Source: Thioalkalivibrio nitratireducens (GTDB taxonomy: Bacteria > Pseudomonadota > Gammaproteobacteria > Ectothiorhodospirales > Ectothiorhodospiraceae). From it: a stretch of DNA of 9,092 nucleotides. The notes under the pieces are model-generated. The model was not told the DNA's origin. It did no database searches and worked only from the letters and a program-made list of their open reading frames with translations. The stretch covers positions 1 through 9,092 of the forward strand of contig JAABSN010000134.1 of the NCBI GenBank assembly GCA_011390385.1, given 5' to 3'. The translations under genes and the position numbers were made by a program. Positions 1 through 5,796 of this stretch are shown here, one piece after another; position 1 is the stretch's first letter; each line of letters starts with the position of its first letter.

Positions 1-130
1 GGAAACGCTGAAAAAAGGGTCCTGTCATTGCGAGCGAAGCGCGGCAATCCAAACGGCGCATACGGAATCAATGCCTTATGGATCGCCGCGTCGCTTCGCT
101 CCTCGCGATGACGGATTAATCAGCGTTTCC
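1..130. repeat. MITE/REP-like palindromic element
   Basis: The outer ends are an 11-bp perfect inverted repeat: GGAAACGCTGA at 1-11 and TCAGCGTTTCC at 120-130. Inside lies a longer imperfect inverted repeat. Its left arm is at 24-50 (GTCATTGCGAGCGAAGCGCG...) and its right arm at 80-112 (ending CTCCTCGCGATGAC). The arms are separated by about 29 bp of unrelated sequence. No reading frame spans the element. Inner arms of the GTCATTGCGAG-GAAGCG type are widespread in proteobacterial intergenic repeats, and terminal inverted repeats without a transposase suggest a non-autonomous element (MITE). The element begins at the first base of the window, so its left flank and any target-site duplication cannot be seen. 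Confidence 0.75.
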
Positions 131-379
131 CTAGGTCACCGCGGTAACAGTGCGGTTTGAGTTTGCCGCACGGCATTCGGAGTAACCTGTATTCGAATCT
201 GCTCACGACCGGTCTGGTGCCCAACGCATCACCGTTCTCGGATCGCTGACCATTGTGTCTCCTTAACTCCCCCGGCATCAGGATGCCTGATCGTTTCCCG
301 GGTACGGTCGGCAACCGGCGCGACCGGCGATATCTCTGGAGCATCAATCGGTCGTACGCGTTACCACATGGCTCCTGCT

Positions 380-394
380 GTTTCCCCGGGAAAC
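380..394. promoter_or_regulatory. inverted repeat, candidate activator site
   Basis: GTTTCCC-C-GGGAAAC is a perfect 7+1+7 inverted repeat in noncoding DNA. Its centre is about 145 bp before the transcription start expected from the sigma-54-type promoter at 506-521, which is the usual range for an upstream enhancer-binding-protein site. A related half, GTTTCCCGGG, lies 87 bp further upstream at 293-302. The binding role is inferred only from symmetry and position, and no particular regulator is recognised. Confidence 0.4.
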
Positions 395-505
395 GCCGTC
401 TGTTTCAAAACGCCACGTTCTGGAGACCCCCGTGGCTCTAACATACGCATGGAGCATTTGCTTCTTTATGCGCAGATTCAGCAGGTTAATGCGCGGTTCG
501 TGAAT

Positions 506-521
506 TGGCACGGCAAATGCA
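506..521 (+). promoter_or_regulatory. sigma-54 (-24/-12) promoter
   Basis: The sequence TGGCACG-GCAA-ATGCA matches the RpoN consensus TGGCACG-N4-TTGCA. The -24 block is perfect (preceded by T), the four-base spacer is exact, and the -12 block differs by one base (ATGCA for TTGCA), keeping the invariant GG and GC in correct register. Transcription would start near 532, giving a leader of about 45 nt before the alpha-subunit ATG at 578. Sigma-54 promoters need an ATP-driven enhancer-binding protein, so the oxygenase genes are probably switched on by a dedicated activator that is not encoded in this window. Confidence 0.72.
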
Positions 522-577
522 GCAATCCAATCGCCAACGGCACGAACCATCATCTGAAAGTTGCGAGGTAGAACAGC

Positions 578-1786
578 ATGGCCAAAACCAGTTCTCAGTG
601 GGCGAAGGCCCCTAATCTTCCCGAATCTCACTATGTGGACACCCGCATTTACACCGACGAAGACCTGTTCCGCGAGGAGCAGGCAAAGATATTCAACAAG
701 GTGTGGGTGATCGCGTGTCACGAAAGTGAGATCCCGGAGCCTTTCGACTATCGGACGTTCCGGCATCCGGGTGGCGAAAACCTGATCATCACCCGTGGCG
801 AGGACCGCAAGGTCAGGGCCTTCTATAACATTTGCCCGCACCGCGGCAACACCATCCTGTATGACCCTTCAGGTAACGCCAAGCGCATGACCTGCATCTT
901 CCATGCCTGGTCCTTTGATACGAAGGGCGAATGCGTCGAGATCCCGCGCGAAACCGAGGGCTACCAGGACCGATTCGACAAGAGCGATGCGTCGTTGCGC
1001 GAAGTGAAGTGCGACGTCGGCTTTGGCGGGTTCATCTGGGTCAATATCGATGACCAGTGCAGCTCGCTACAGGAGTACATCGGGGATGCGCTTGGCTTGC
1101 TGGACGAGTCACTGCAACCGGAAATGGAAGTGTTCCATTATCACAAGGCGGTCGTGAACACGAACTTCAAGCTTTGGCACGATACCAACAGCGAGTTCTA
1201 TCACGACTATATGCATTACTTCAATCGCATCACCGGCATGATGCAGCCAGGCTATTTCGACCGGAAATACACGGGCTACAAGAATGGCCACGCCTCGGTG
1301 GGTTCGATGGAAGTCAAGTACGACGCCTATGCGGGCAGCGACGACCGCGGCGTGGGCTGGCCAGGTCTGGCGCCGGGTGGCTGGTTGCTGATCGATCTGT
1401 TCCCGGGGATGACCTACAACCTGCGCACCTCCGTGCTGCGGGTCGACACCATCGTGCCCCTGGGGCCGAACAAGGCCATCATCGAGTTCCGCGGTCTTGG
1501 GCTGAAGAGCGATACGCCGGCCGAACGGGCCGAGCGGATTCGCGACCACAACGCCATCTGGGGTCCGTTTGGACGCAATCTCCATGAGGACCTGCTCGGA
1601 GTCCATGGTCAGGGCATGGCAATGCGGGACAGCCATACGGACAGCCATTACGTGCTCCATGGGCGCGAAGAAAACAGCACCATCCACGATGAGGTCGGAA
1701 TGCGGCACTTCTATGCCGAATGGAGCCGTCGCATGGGCCGGCTCGCCTCGGATCCTGATCGGGCGACGCAGGCAGCAGCGGCCTGA
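578..1786 (+). CDS. Rieske non-heme iron oxygenase, alpha subunit
   Basis: This 402-residue protein is the catalytic subunit of a ring-hydroxylating-type oxygenase, which uses O2 and two electrons to hydroxylate an organic substrate in the cytoplasm. The N-terminal Rieske domain carries C86-P-H88, 17 intervening residues, then C106-I-F-H109, the normal [2Fe-2S] spacing. The C-terminal catalytic domain has a mononuclear iron motif E206-F-Y-H209-D-Y-M-H213, with D338 (in LHEDLL) as the likely third ligand. The two histidines are only three residues apart, whereas naphthalene-dioxygenase-type enzymes have four between them. The ATG at 578 follows GCGAGG at a suitable distance. The beta subunit, reductase and ferredoxin follow on the same strand. 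Methanesulfonate monooxygenase alpha (MsmA) is a possible relative, but as I recall MsmA has a longer Rieske spacing. The enzyme family is secure; the substrate is unknown. Confidence 0.93.
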   Translation: MAKTSSQWAKAPNLPESHYVDTRIYTDEDLFREEQAKIFNKVWVIACHESEIPEPFDYRTFRHPGGENLIITRGEDRKVRAFYNICPHRGNTILYDPSGNAKRMTCIFHAWSFDTKGECVEIPRETEGYQDRFDKSDASLREVKCDVGFGGFIWVNIDDQCSSLQEYIGDALGLLDESLQPEMEVFHYHKAVVNTNFKLWHDTNSEFYHDYMHYFNRITGMMQPGYFDRKYTGYKNGHASVGSMEVKYDAYAGSDDRGVGWPGLAPGGWLLIDLFPGMTYNLRTSVLRVDTIVPLGPNKAIIEFRGLGLKSDTPAERAERIRDHNAIWGPFGRNLHEDLLGVHGQGMAMRDSHTDSHYVLHGREENSTIHDEVGMRHFYAEWSRRMGRLASDPDRATQAAAA

Positions 1787-1794
1787 ATCGGGGA

Positions 1795-1825
1795 GGCTCC
1801 GCGATCCGTTGCGGGTCGCGGAGCC
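1795..1825 (+). other. strong intercistronic hairpin
   Basis: Bases 1795-1807 and 1813-1825 can form a 13-bp stem with one G-U pair around the loop GTTGC. It lies eight bases after the alpha-subunit stop and about 25 bases before the beta-subunit ribosome binding site. No T-run follows, so it is not a typical intrinsic terminator. A role in transcript processing or 3'-end protection of the alpha message is more likely. Confidence 0.6.
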
Positions 1826-1861
1826 AGATAGTAGCGAATCATCAACAACGGAGATGCGGAC

Positions 1862-2323
1862 GTGAGTCATCGAGAATCGATCGAGGAATTAGTTTACGAG
1901 TCGGGCGTCAGGCTCGACGAGCGGGACTTCAAGGGGTATCTGGACCTCTGCGAGGACGGATACGAGTACACGATCCAGGCTTATAGCCCGGAAATTCGAA
2001 AGGACATGATTTGGCTGCAGCACGACAAGAAAGGCATGGAGTTGCTGTTCAAGAATCTCCCAAAGCATAACAGCGACCACTCAAGCCTGATGCGACACCT
2101 GACGGTCTACAAGGTCGATGTGGATGAGGCGGCCGGTGAGGCCAATGTCGTCAGTGGACTGCAGGTATTTCGCACCGAGCTCGATGGTGGGACCACTGAA
2201 CTGTATGCGGTTGGTAAGCAGCACGACACCATCAAGCTGAATGGTGGTTCGCCGAAACTTGGTAACCGAACGATTCGTCTCGAAACCCGGAATCTGGGAA
2301 TCGGGCATCACGTCCCCTTCTGA
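1862..2323 (+). CDS. Rieske oxygenase beta (small) subunit
   Basis: This is a 153-residue protein of the ring-hydroxylating oxygenase beta family (SnoaL/NTF2-like cone fold), which binds no metal and stabilises the alpha-beta oligomer. Family-like features are an N-terminal helix, an acidic YLDLCEDGYEYTI segment (residues 26-38), and MIWLQHDKKGM (49-59) followed by HNSDHSSLMRHL (69-80). The C-terminal half is predicted to be beta-strand-rich. It is slightly shorter than the common 160-190 residues. The start is GTG at 1862, eight bases after GGAG (1850-1853); no better ATG fits. Its place right after the alpha gene supports the call. The beta assignment rests on overall pattern and context rather than on catalytic motifs. 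Confidence 0.83.
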   Translation: MSHRESIEELVYESGVRLDERDFKGYLDLCEDGYEYTIQAYSPEIRKDMIWLQHDKKGMELLFKNLPKHNSDHSSLMRHLTVYKVDVDEAAGEANVVSGLQVFRTELDGGTTELYAVGKQHDTIKLNGGSPKLGNRTIRLETRNLGIGHHVPF

Positions 2324-2346
2324 ACGCGCAGCGAAAAGGAGCGACC

Positions 2347-3387
2347 TTGAAAGTCAAAATCACGTCACGTGCCGGCGAGCATCAGTTTGACGCGGAAGCA
2401 GAAGAGCGGATCCTCTATGCTGGCTTGCGCGGCGGCTTGAATTTGCCCTACGAGTGCGCTACCGGCACCTGCGGTACCTGCAAGGCCCGGCTTATCTCCG
2501 GGGAAATCGAAGAGCTTTGGCCGGATGCCCCGGGAAAGAAGCACCTGAAGACCGGCGAGGGGCAGTTCCTGATGTGCCAATGCGCCGCCAAGGGTGATGT
2601 TGTGGCGGAGGTGTCCCAGTTTGTTACCAGCCTGCGTCCGCTGTCAGGCGCCCCGCAATGGTGTGAAGGAACGATCCGCAACACGCATATGCTTACGCGG
2701 GACGTAATGGCACTGCAGATGGAACTCGACGCTCCGGTGCCTTTCGAGGCTGGCCAGTTCATGGCCGTCGAGGTTCCGGAAATAACGGGCCTGCGCGGCT
2801 ATTCCATGGTCAATTTCTCGACCGATAGTCCGGTGCTTGATTTCGTGATCAAAAAGCTTCCCGGCGGGGCCCTTTCCAATTGGTTGTTTTCGGACAATCG
2901 CGACGGGGTGCGGGCGCGGCTGTTCGGACCCCTGGGGGTGGCCACGTTCCATCCCGATGTGGCGAAGAACCTGCTGTGCATCGCAGGGGGTACGGGGATC
3001 GCCGGAATCATGTCGATCCTCGACCGTGCCTGTCAGACTGGACACTTCGAACGGTTTGAAGGCGATGTGTTCTTCGGTGTGCGCACCCCGGAAGATGCGT
3101 TCTATCTGGACGAGCTCGCCGCATTTCAAGCGAGCTTTCCGAGATCGTTGAGGGTCACCGTGGCCTTTTCCGATCAGCCAGCGACCGACGAGATTCGCGC
3201 CCGGTATCCTGCCATTCGATTCGCAGAGGGATTTGTGCATGAGGTGGCGGGGCGAGACATGGCGGGGCGTTTCGATAACGTCCTGGCGTACCTGGCAGGG
3301 CCGCCGCCCGCTGTCGATTCGTCGATACGCTTGCTGATCATGGCAGGTGTGGGTGCAGACAGTATCAAATATGACAAGTTCAGTTAG
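2347..3387 (+). CDS. oxygenase reductase (2Fe-2S / FAD / NAD(P)H)
   Basis: This 346-residue flavoprotein moves electrons from NAD(P)H through FAD and a plant-type [2Fe-2S] cluster to the Rieske ferredoxin encoded downstream. The N-terminal ferredoxin domain has C37-X4-C42-X2-C45 and C77. A ferredoxin-NADP-reductase-type FAD domain follows, with RGYSMVNF at 150-157, the R-x-Y-S flavin motif. The nucleotide domain has GGTGIAGIMSI (214-224), the C-terminal AGPPPAVD (317-324; usually CGPPPM, so the first Cys is Ala) and the family ending YDKFS. Translation most likely starts at TTG 2347, five bases after AAGGAG (2336-2341), giving MKVKITSRAG. The order ferredoxin-FAD-NAD matches reductases of toluene/methane monooxygenase and naphthalene dioxygenase type. 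No truncation is seen. Confidence 0.93.
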   Translation: MKVKITSRAGEHQFDAEAEERILYAGLRGGLNLPYECATGTCGTCKARLISGEIEELWPDAPGKKHLKTGEGQFLMCQCAAKGDVVAEVSQFVTSLRPLSGAPQWCEGTIRNTHMLTRDVMALQMELDAPVPFEAGQFMAVEVPEITGLRGYSMVNFSTDSPVLDFVIKKLPGGALSNWLFSDNRDGVRARLFGPLGVATFHPDVAKNLLCIAGGTGIAGIMSILDRACQTGHFERFEGDVFFGVRTPEDAFYLDELAAFQASFPRSLRVTVAFSDQPATDEIRARYPAIRFAEGFVHEVAGRDMAGRFDNVLAYLAGPPPAVDSSIRLLIMAGVGADSIKYDKFS

Positions 3388-3403
3388 TTTGCGGAGCGAA
3401 CGG

Positions 3404-3556
3404 ATGAAAGTCGGTTCATCATCTGTTCATGTCCGCACCCAAGACTGGGGGCCTATCGGTACGTTCGACCTGGTAGTGGACCGGGGCCCTGGTTTTGTAC
3501 CGACGAGCGTAAACCTGCGGCCTTCAACAGGCCCGTTCATTGAATATGAGTGCTAA
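3404..3556 (+). CDS. possible 50-residue small protein
   Basis: An ATG at 3404, seven bases after GGAG (3393-3396), opens a 50-codon frame ending at TAA 3556. It fills most of the otherwise empty 211-base gap between the reductase and Rieske-ferredoxin genes. The predicted peptide begins MKVGSSSVHVRTQDWG and ends GPFIEYEC. It is soluble, with no signal peptide, membrane segment or metal motif that I recognise. The good ribosome binding site and intra-operon position favour a real gene, but the frame is short enough to arise by chance. I do not recognise the family and assign no function. A decayed gene remnant is an alternative. Confidence 0.4.
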   Translation: MKVGSSSVHVRTQDWGPIGTFDLVVDRGPGFVPTSVNLRPSTGPFIEYEC

Positions 3557-3598
3557 CCAACCAATGCCTTTATCGCGTACCTTGCTAGGAGCCCTGGA

Positions 3599-4327
3599 AT
3601 GACCGAGAAAAGAATCTGCCGTGTTGAGGACGTTCCGAGTAATGGGCTGATCGAATGTGAAGTGGAAGACGGCGCGCCTGTGCTGGTGATCAATAACGGC
3701 GAGGATTTTTTTGCCTGCAATGCGATCTGTCCGCACCAGGAGGTGCCGCTGTGCGAGGGCATGTTCGACGGGAAAGTGCTGACCTGCCACATGCACTTGT
3801 GGCAATGGGATGTCAGGAGCGGGGCACCGATCGGACTTGCCGAGGCGCCGCTCGAGATGTACGACGTATCGATCGACGACGGATGGGTCTGCATACGCGC
3901 GCCCAGTGCCCTCCGCGTTGCCAGTCTGTTTGAGGGCATCGCCCAGGAAACCCTCGAAAAAATCAATGCGATCGCCGAGGAACGGCAATGTGCGGAAGGT
4001 GAGGTCCTTTACACCGTTGGGGACGCCGCCGAAGAGCTTTTCATTCTCGAGTCCGGCCGCGTGGAGTTCCTCGTTGGACGCGATGGGCGCGTGACCTCTG
4101 GTGGATTCATGGTTCGCAAAGGCGAGGTGTTCGGTTGGGCGCCGCTGATGGAGAACCAGAAACAGCGCGTCGCACAGGCGACATGCAAGGAGCCGGTCAC
4201 GCTGTTGTCCTTGAATGGCGCGAAGGTTCGTGAGTTTCTTGAGGAAGATCCGCGTTCGGGCATGAAGGTGATGATGCGCTTGAGTACCTTGTTGACGAAA
4301 TACATGATTGCAGCCGGAACCAGCTGA
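3599..4327 (+). CDS. Rieske ferredoxin fused to CNBD-like domain
   Basis: This 242-residue fusion has a Rieske [2Fe-2S] ferredoxin at residues 1-105 with C44-P-H46, 16 residues, then C63-H-M-H66. The CPHQEVPL and LTCHMHLWQWD segments closely recall toluene 4-monooxygenase ferredoxin TmoC. That part should carry electrons from the reductase to the oxygenase alpha subunit. From about residue 108 to 240 there is a CRP/cAMP-binding-like barrel: the ELFILESGRVEF strand (146-157), the phosphate-cassette region KGEVFGWAPL (174-183) with R190, and a C-terminal helix. The usual cassette Glu after FG is Trp180. Stand-alone ferredoxins of this class are about 110 residues, so the second half is an added module. 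The ATG follows AGGAG (3587-3591) by seven bases. Domain calls are firm; the CNBD ligand is unknown. Confidence 0.9.
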   Translation: MTEKRICRVEDVPSNGLIECEVEDGAPVLVINNGEDFFACNAICPHQEVPLCEGMFDGKVLTCHMHLWQWDVRSGAPIGLAEAPLEMYDVSIDDGWVCIRAPSALRVASLFEGIAQETLEKINAIAEERQCAEGEVLYTVGDAAEELFILESGRVEFLVGRDGRVTSGGFMVRKGEVFGWAPLMENQKQRVAQATCKEPVTLLSLNGAKVREFLEEDPRSGMKVMMRLSTLLTKYMIAAGTS

Positions 4328-4377
4328 ACGATATTTTTTATTGCGTTGTCTCTAAAAATAATCACACGAACAGAGAT

Positions 4378-4462
4378 ACGGTTTCCGTGACGGGAATGTT
4401 CCCGTGGCTGCCTGGCAACAGGCAAAAGCCTCAATACGGAAAAGCAGGGTGCCGGACGGCAC
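4378..4462 (+). promoter_or_regulatory. hairpin-rich leader before binding-protein gene
   Basis: The 167-base gap between the ferredoxin fusion and the binding-protein gene holds four consecutive small hairpins: ACGG-TTT-CCGT (4378-4388), ACGGGAA-TG-TTCCCGT (4390-4405), TGCCTG-GCAA-CAGGCA with a GNRA loop (4409-4424; outer GGC/GCC pairs at 4406-4408 and 4428-4430), and GTGCCG-GA-CGGCAC (4449-4462). An AT-rich stretch at 4331-4365 precedes them and may hold a promoter, though no clear -35/-10 pair is visible. The 4390-4405 palindrome could equally be an operator. I do not recognise a known riboswitch class. Confidence 0.45.
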
Positions 4463-4494
4463 AAAATGAGAAATCCCTTTTGGAGGATGAGATT

Positions 4495-5634
4495 GTGAAG
4501 ACAAGCCCAAAGAAGACATTTCGTGGAGTTGTTACATCTGCGCTGACCGCCGGTCTGGCACTGGCGATCCTGGGTGCAGGGACGGCGCAGGCCAAGAGCT
4601 ACGGGGCCGAAGGTGAGGCTGTGCGCTTGACCGTTGGCTACCAGCCGTATTACACGCAGGCATGGTCCGGCGTGGTCATGCGGGAAAAGGAATTCTATAA
4701 CAAGTATCTGCCGGAGGGCTCCAGGGTCGATTTCCAGATCGGCCTGCAGGGTTCGCTGATCGTGAACGCAATGCTGGCCGGGCGGCAGGATATCGGCTAC
4801 ATGGGGGACATGCCGGCAATCGTGTCGACCACCCATCAACGCGTCGGCGATATTCGTCTGGTGGCCAATCTCGGATTGGCTCATGACCAGTGCAATATCT
4901 TCCTCGTTCGCAACGATCTGACACCCCCTGAGGATCCGGTTGAGGCGCTCAAGTGGCTGGACGGAAAACAGGTCGCCAGCCCCCATGGCAGCTGCACCGA
5001 CCGCTACGCGCGTGCGGTATTCGAGCAGCTCGACGTGGAGCCGCGCTCGTACATGAACCAGAACATCGAGGTCATCAGCAGTAACTTTAGTGCCGGCCGT
5101 CTCGATGCGGCGGTTATCTGGGAACCGGTGGCTTCGAAGCTGGTTGAGGATGGCATTGGCCGACGCATTGCGTCGGGTCTCACCGTAGGCGAGCGGGACG
5201 GCGGCTTTCTCGCCATGCGGGCGGACCTGATCGAATCCCGCCCCGACGTGGTCAAGGCCTGGCTGAATGCGGAGTTGGATGCGCAGCTGTTCATTGCGGA
5301 CCCCGCGAACGCCCGAGAGGTGGCGGAGATCGCAGAGCGGCAGACGGCCGGTTTCGAGCCTGGCACGTTGTGGCAATCACTGTACGGAGCGAACGACCCG
5401 GCTTTCGGGGGTGCGGAACTGCGTAATGAATTCCATTTCACCTTCACGCCCGAAGCCATGGACCTGATCACCCGGGCCACGACCTTCCTGCACGATCAGC
5501 GCGCGATCAACGTCTCGGAACTGCGGGACGAAGCGATCATGCGCAACTTCGCGGACGAGGTGCTGGCAGAGCGCGGCTTGACCGCACCGATCGGCGCGGT
5601 CGAAGCGCAGACCGAGTCGCCCTTCGCTAACTGA
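4495..5634 (+). CDS. NitT/TauT-family ABC substrate-binding protein
   Basis: This 379-residue periplasmic binding protein captures the importer's substrate. A Sec signal peptide is clear: lysines in the first seven residues, a hydrophobic core (about 11-29), and a cleavage site AQA-KS after A33. The mature part has features of the NMT1/SsuA-TauA-NrtA group: LTVGYQPYY (45-53), GLQGSLIVNAMLAGRQDIGYMGDMPAI (83-109, given as a span), ASPHGSC (161-167), and SAGRLDAAVIWEP (199-211). The frame stays open back to 4387, but the start is GTG at 4495, eight bases after GGAGG (4482-4486), because the signal peptide begins there. The only two cysteines, C133 and C167, flank the predicted binding cleft. 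Sulfonates, nitrate-like anions or small organic acids are typical ligands for the family. The specific ligand cannot be deduced. Confidence 0.92.
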   Translation: MKTSPKKTFRGVVTSALTAGLALAILGAGTAQAKSYGAEGEAVRLTVGYQPYYTQAWSGVVMREKEFYNKYLPEGSRVDFQIGLQGSLIVNAMLAGRQDIGYMGDMPAIVSTTHQRVGDIRLVANLGLAHDQCNIFLVRNDLTPPEDPVEALKWLDGKQVASPHGSCTDRYARAVFEQLDVEPRSYMNQNIEVISSNFSAGRLDAAVIWEPVASKLVEDGIGRRIASGLTVGERDGGFLAMRADLIESRPDVVKAWLNAELDAQLFIADPANAREVAEIAERQTAGFEPGTLWQSLYGANDPAFGGAELRNEFHFTFTPEAMDLITRATTFLHDQRAINVSELRDEAIMRNFADEVLAERGLTAPIGAVEAQTESPFAN

Positions 5635-5653
5635 AACCTGGCCCATCGGGCGG

Positions 5654-5679
5654 CGGGGGCACCGGGTTCGGTGCCCCCG
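5654..5679 (+). terminator. strong GC-rich hairpin, terminator-like
   Basis: CGGGGGCACCG (5654-5664) and CGGTGCCCCCG (5669-5679) form a perfect 11-bp stem around the loop GGTT, starting 19 bases after the binding-protein stop. No T-run follows, so complete intrinsic termination is unlikely. Such hairpins between a binding-protein gene and the downstream permease/ATPase genes often stabilise the upstream message or partly terminate, so that binding protein is made in excess. Confidence 0.65.
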
Positions 5680-5718
5680 TCATCGGGCAAATCACGACCG
5701 CATCATGAGGTGAACCCA

Positions 5719-5796
5719 ATGCCGCATTCGGCGCGAAACGGGCAGATCGTCGCTATTGCAGGCGGCATTCTGCGGACTGACAGAGGTAAAAAATGA
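5719..5796 (+). CDS. possible 25-residue leader peptide
   Basis: An ATG at 5719, five bases after GAGGTGA (5707-5713), opens a 25-codon frame, MPHSARNGQIVAIAGG and so on to GKK. Its stop codon overlaps the permease start as ATGA (5793-5796). The strong ribosome binding site and 4-base overlap are the usual geometry of translational coupling. The permease also has its own AGAGG upstream (5782-5786), so the peptide is not needed to explain its translation. No function or family is recognised. Confidence 0.35.
   Translation: MPHSARNGQIVAIAGGILRTDRGKK

Larger units (their letters stand above)
131..577. other. gene-free upstream control region
   Basis: About 450 bases separate the repeat element from the first oxygenase gene. 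Short open frames occur on both strands, but none has protein-like composition. The stretch holds a hairpin-capable GGCATC-AG-GATGCC at 274-287, overlapped by TCAGG-ATG-CCTGA at 278-290. It also holds GTTTCCCGGG at 293-302, a perfect inverted repeat at 380-394, the sigma-54-type promoter at 506-521, and a ribosome binding site (GCGAGG, 563-568) before the alpha-subunit ATG. On the minus strand, AAGGAGA followed by an ATG at 253-251 opens only a 15-codon frame, possibly a relic of a divergent gene. No tRNA or other RNA gene was recognised. Confidence 0.6.

Noticed and set aside
206..253. Minus-strand AAGGAGA plus ATG suggesting a divergent gene
   Set aside because: The frame stops after 15 codons and then meets the repeat element; at most a relic, with no recognisable product.
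1109..1870. Long minus-strand open frame opposite the oxygenase alpha gene
   Set aside because: It is the complement of a gene with clear Rieske motifs, and its translation shows no domain pattern.
578..4327. Assignment as msmABCD (methanesulfonate monooxygenase)
   Set aside because: Gene content is similar, but gene order, Rieske spacing and domain fusions differ from what I recall of msm, so no msm symbols were given.
4387..4494. Upstream start for the binding protein (GTG 4387)
   Set aside because: It would put 36 unrelated residues before a clear signal peptide and lies in the hairpin region; GTG 4495 has GGAGG at the right distance.
5358..5373. TGGCACG followed by GGCA as a second sigma-54 promoter
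   Set aside because: Spacing to the GC is one base short, the -12 block is poor, and it lies inside the binding-protein gene.
4009..5376. 455-codon minus-strand open frame
   Set aside because: It overlaps the ferredoxin fusion and binding-protein genes, both supported by motifs; its composition is that of a codon shadow in GC-rich DNA.
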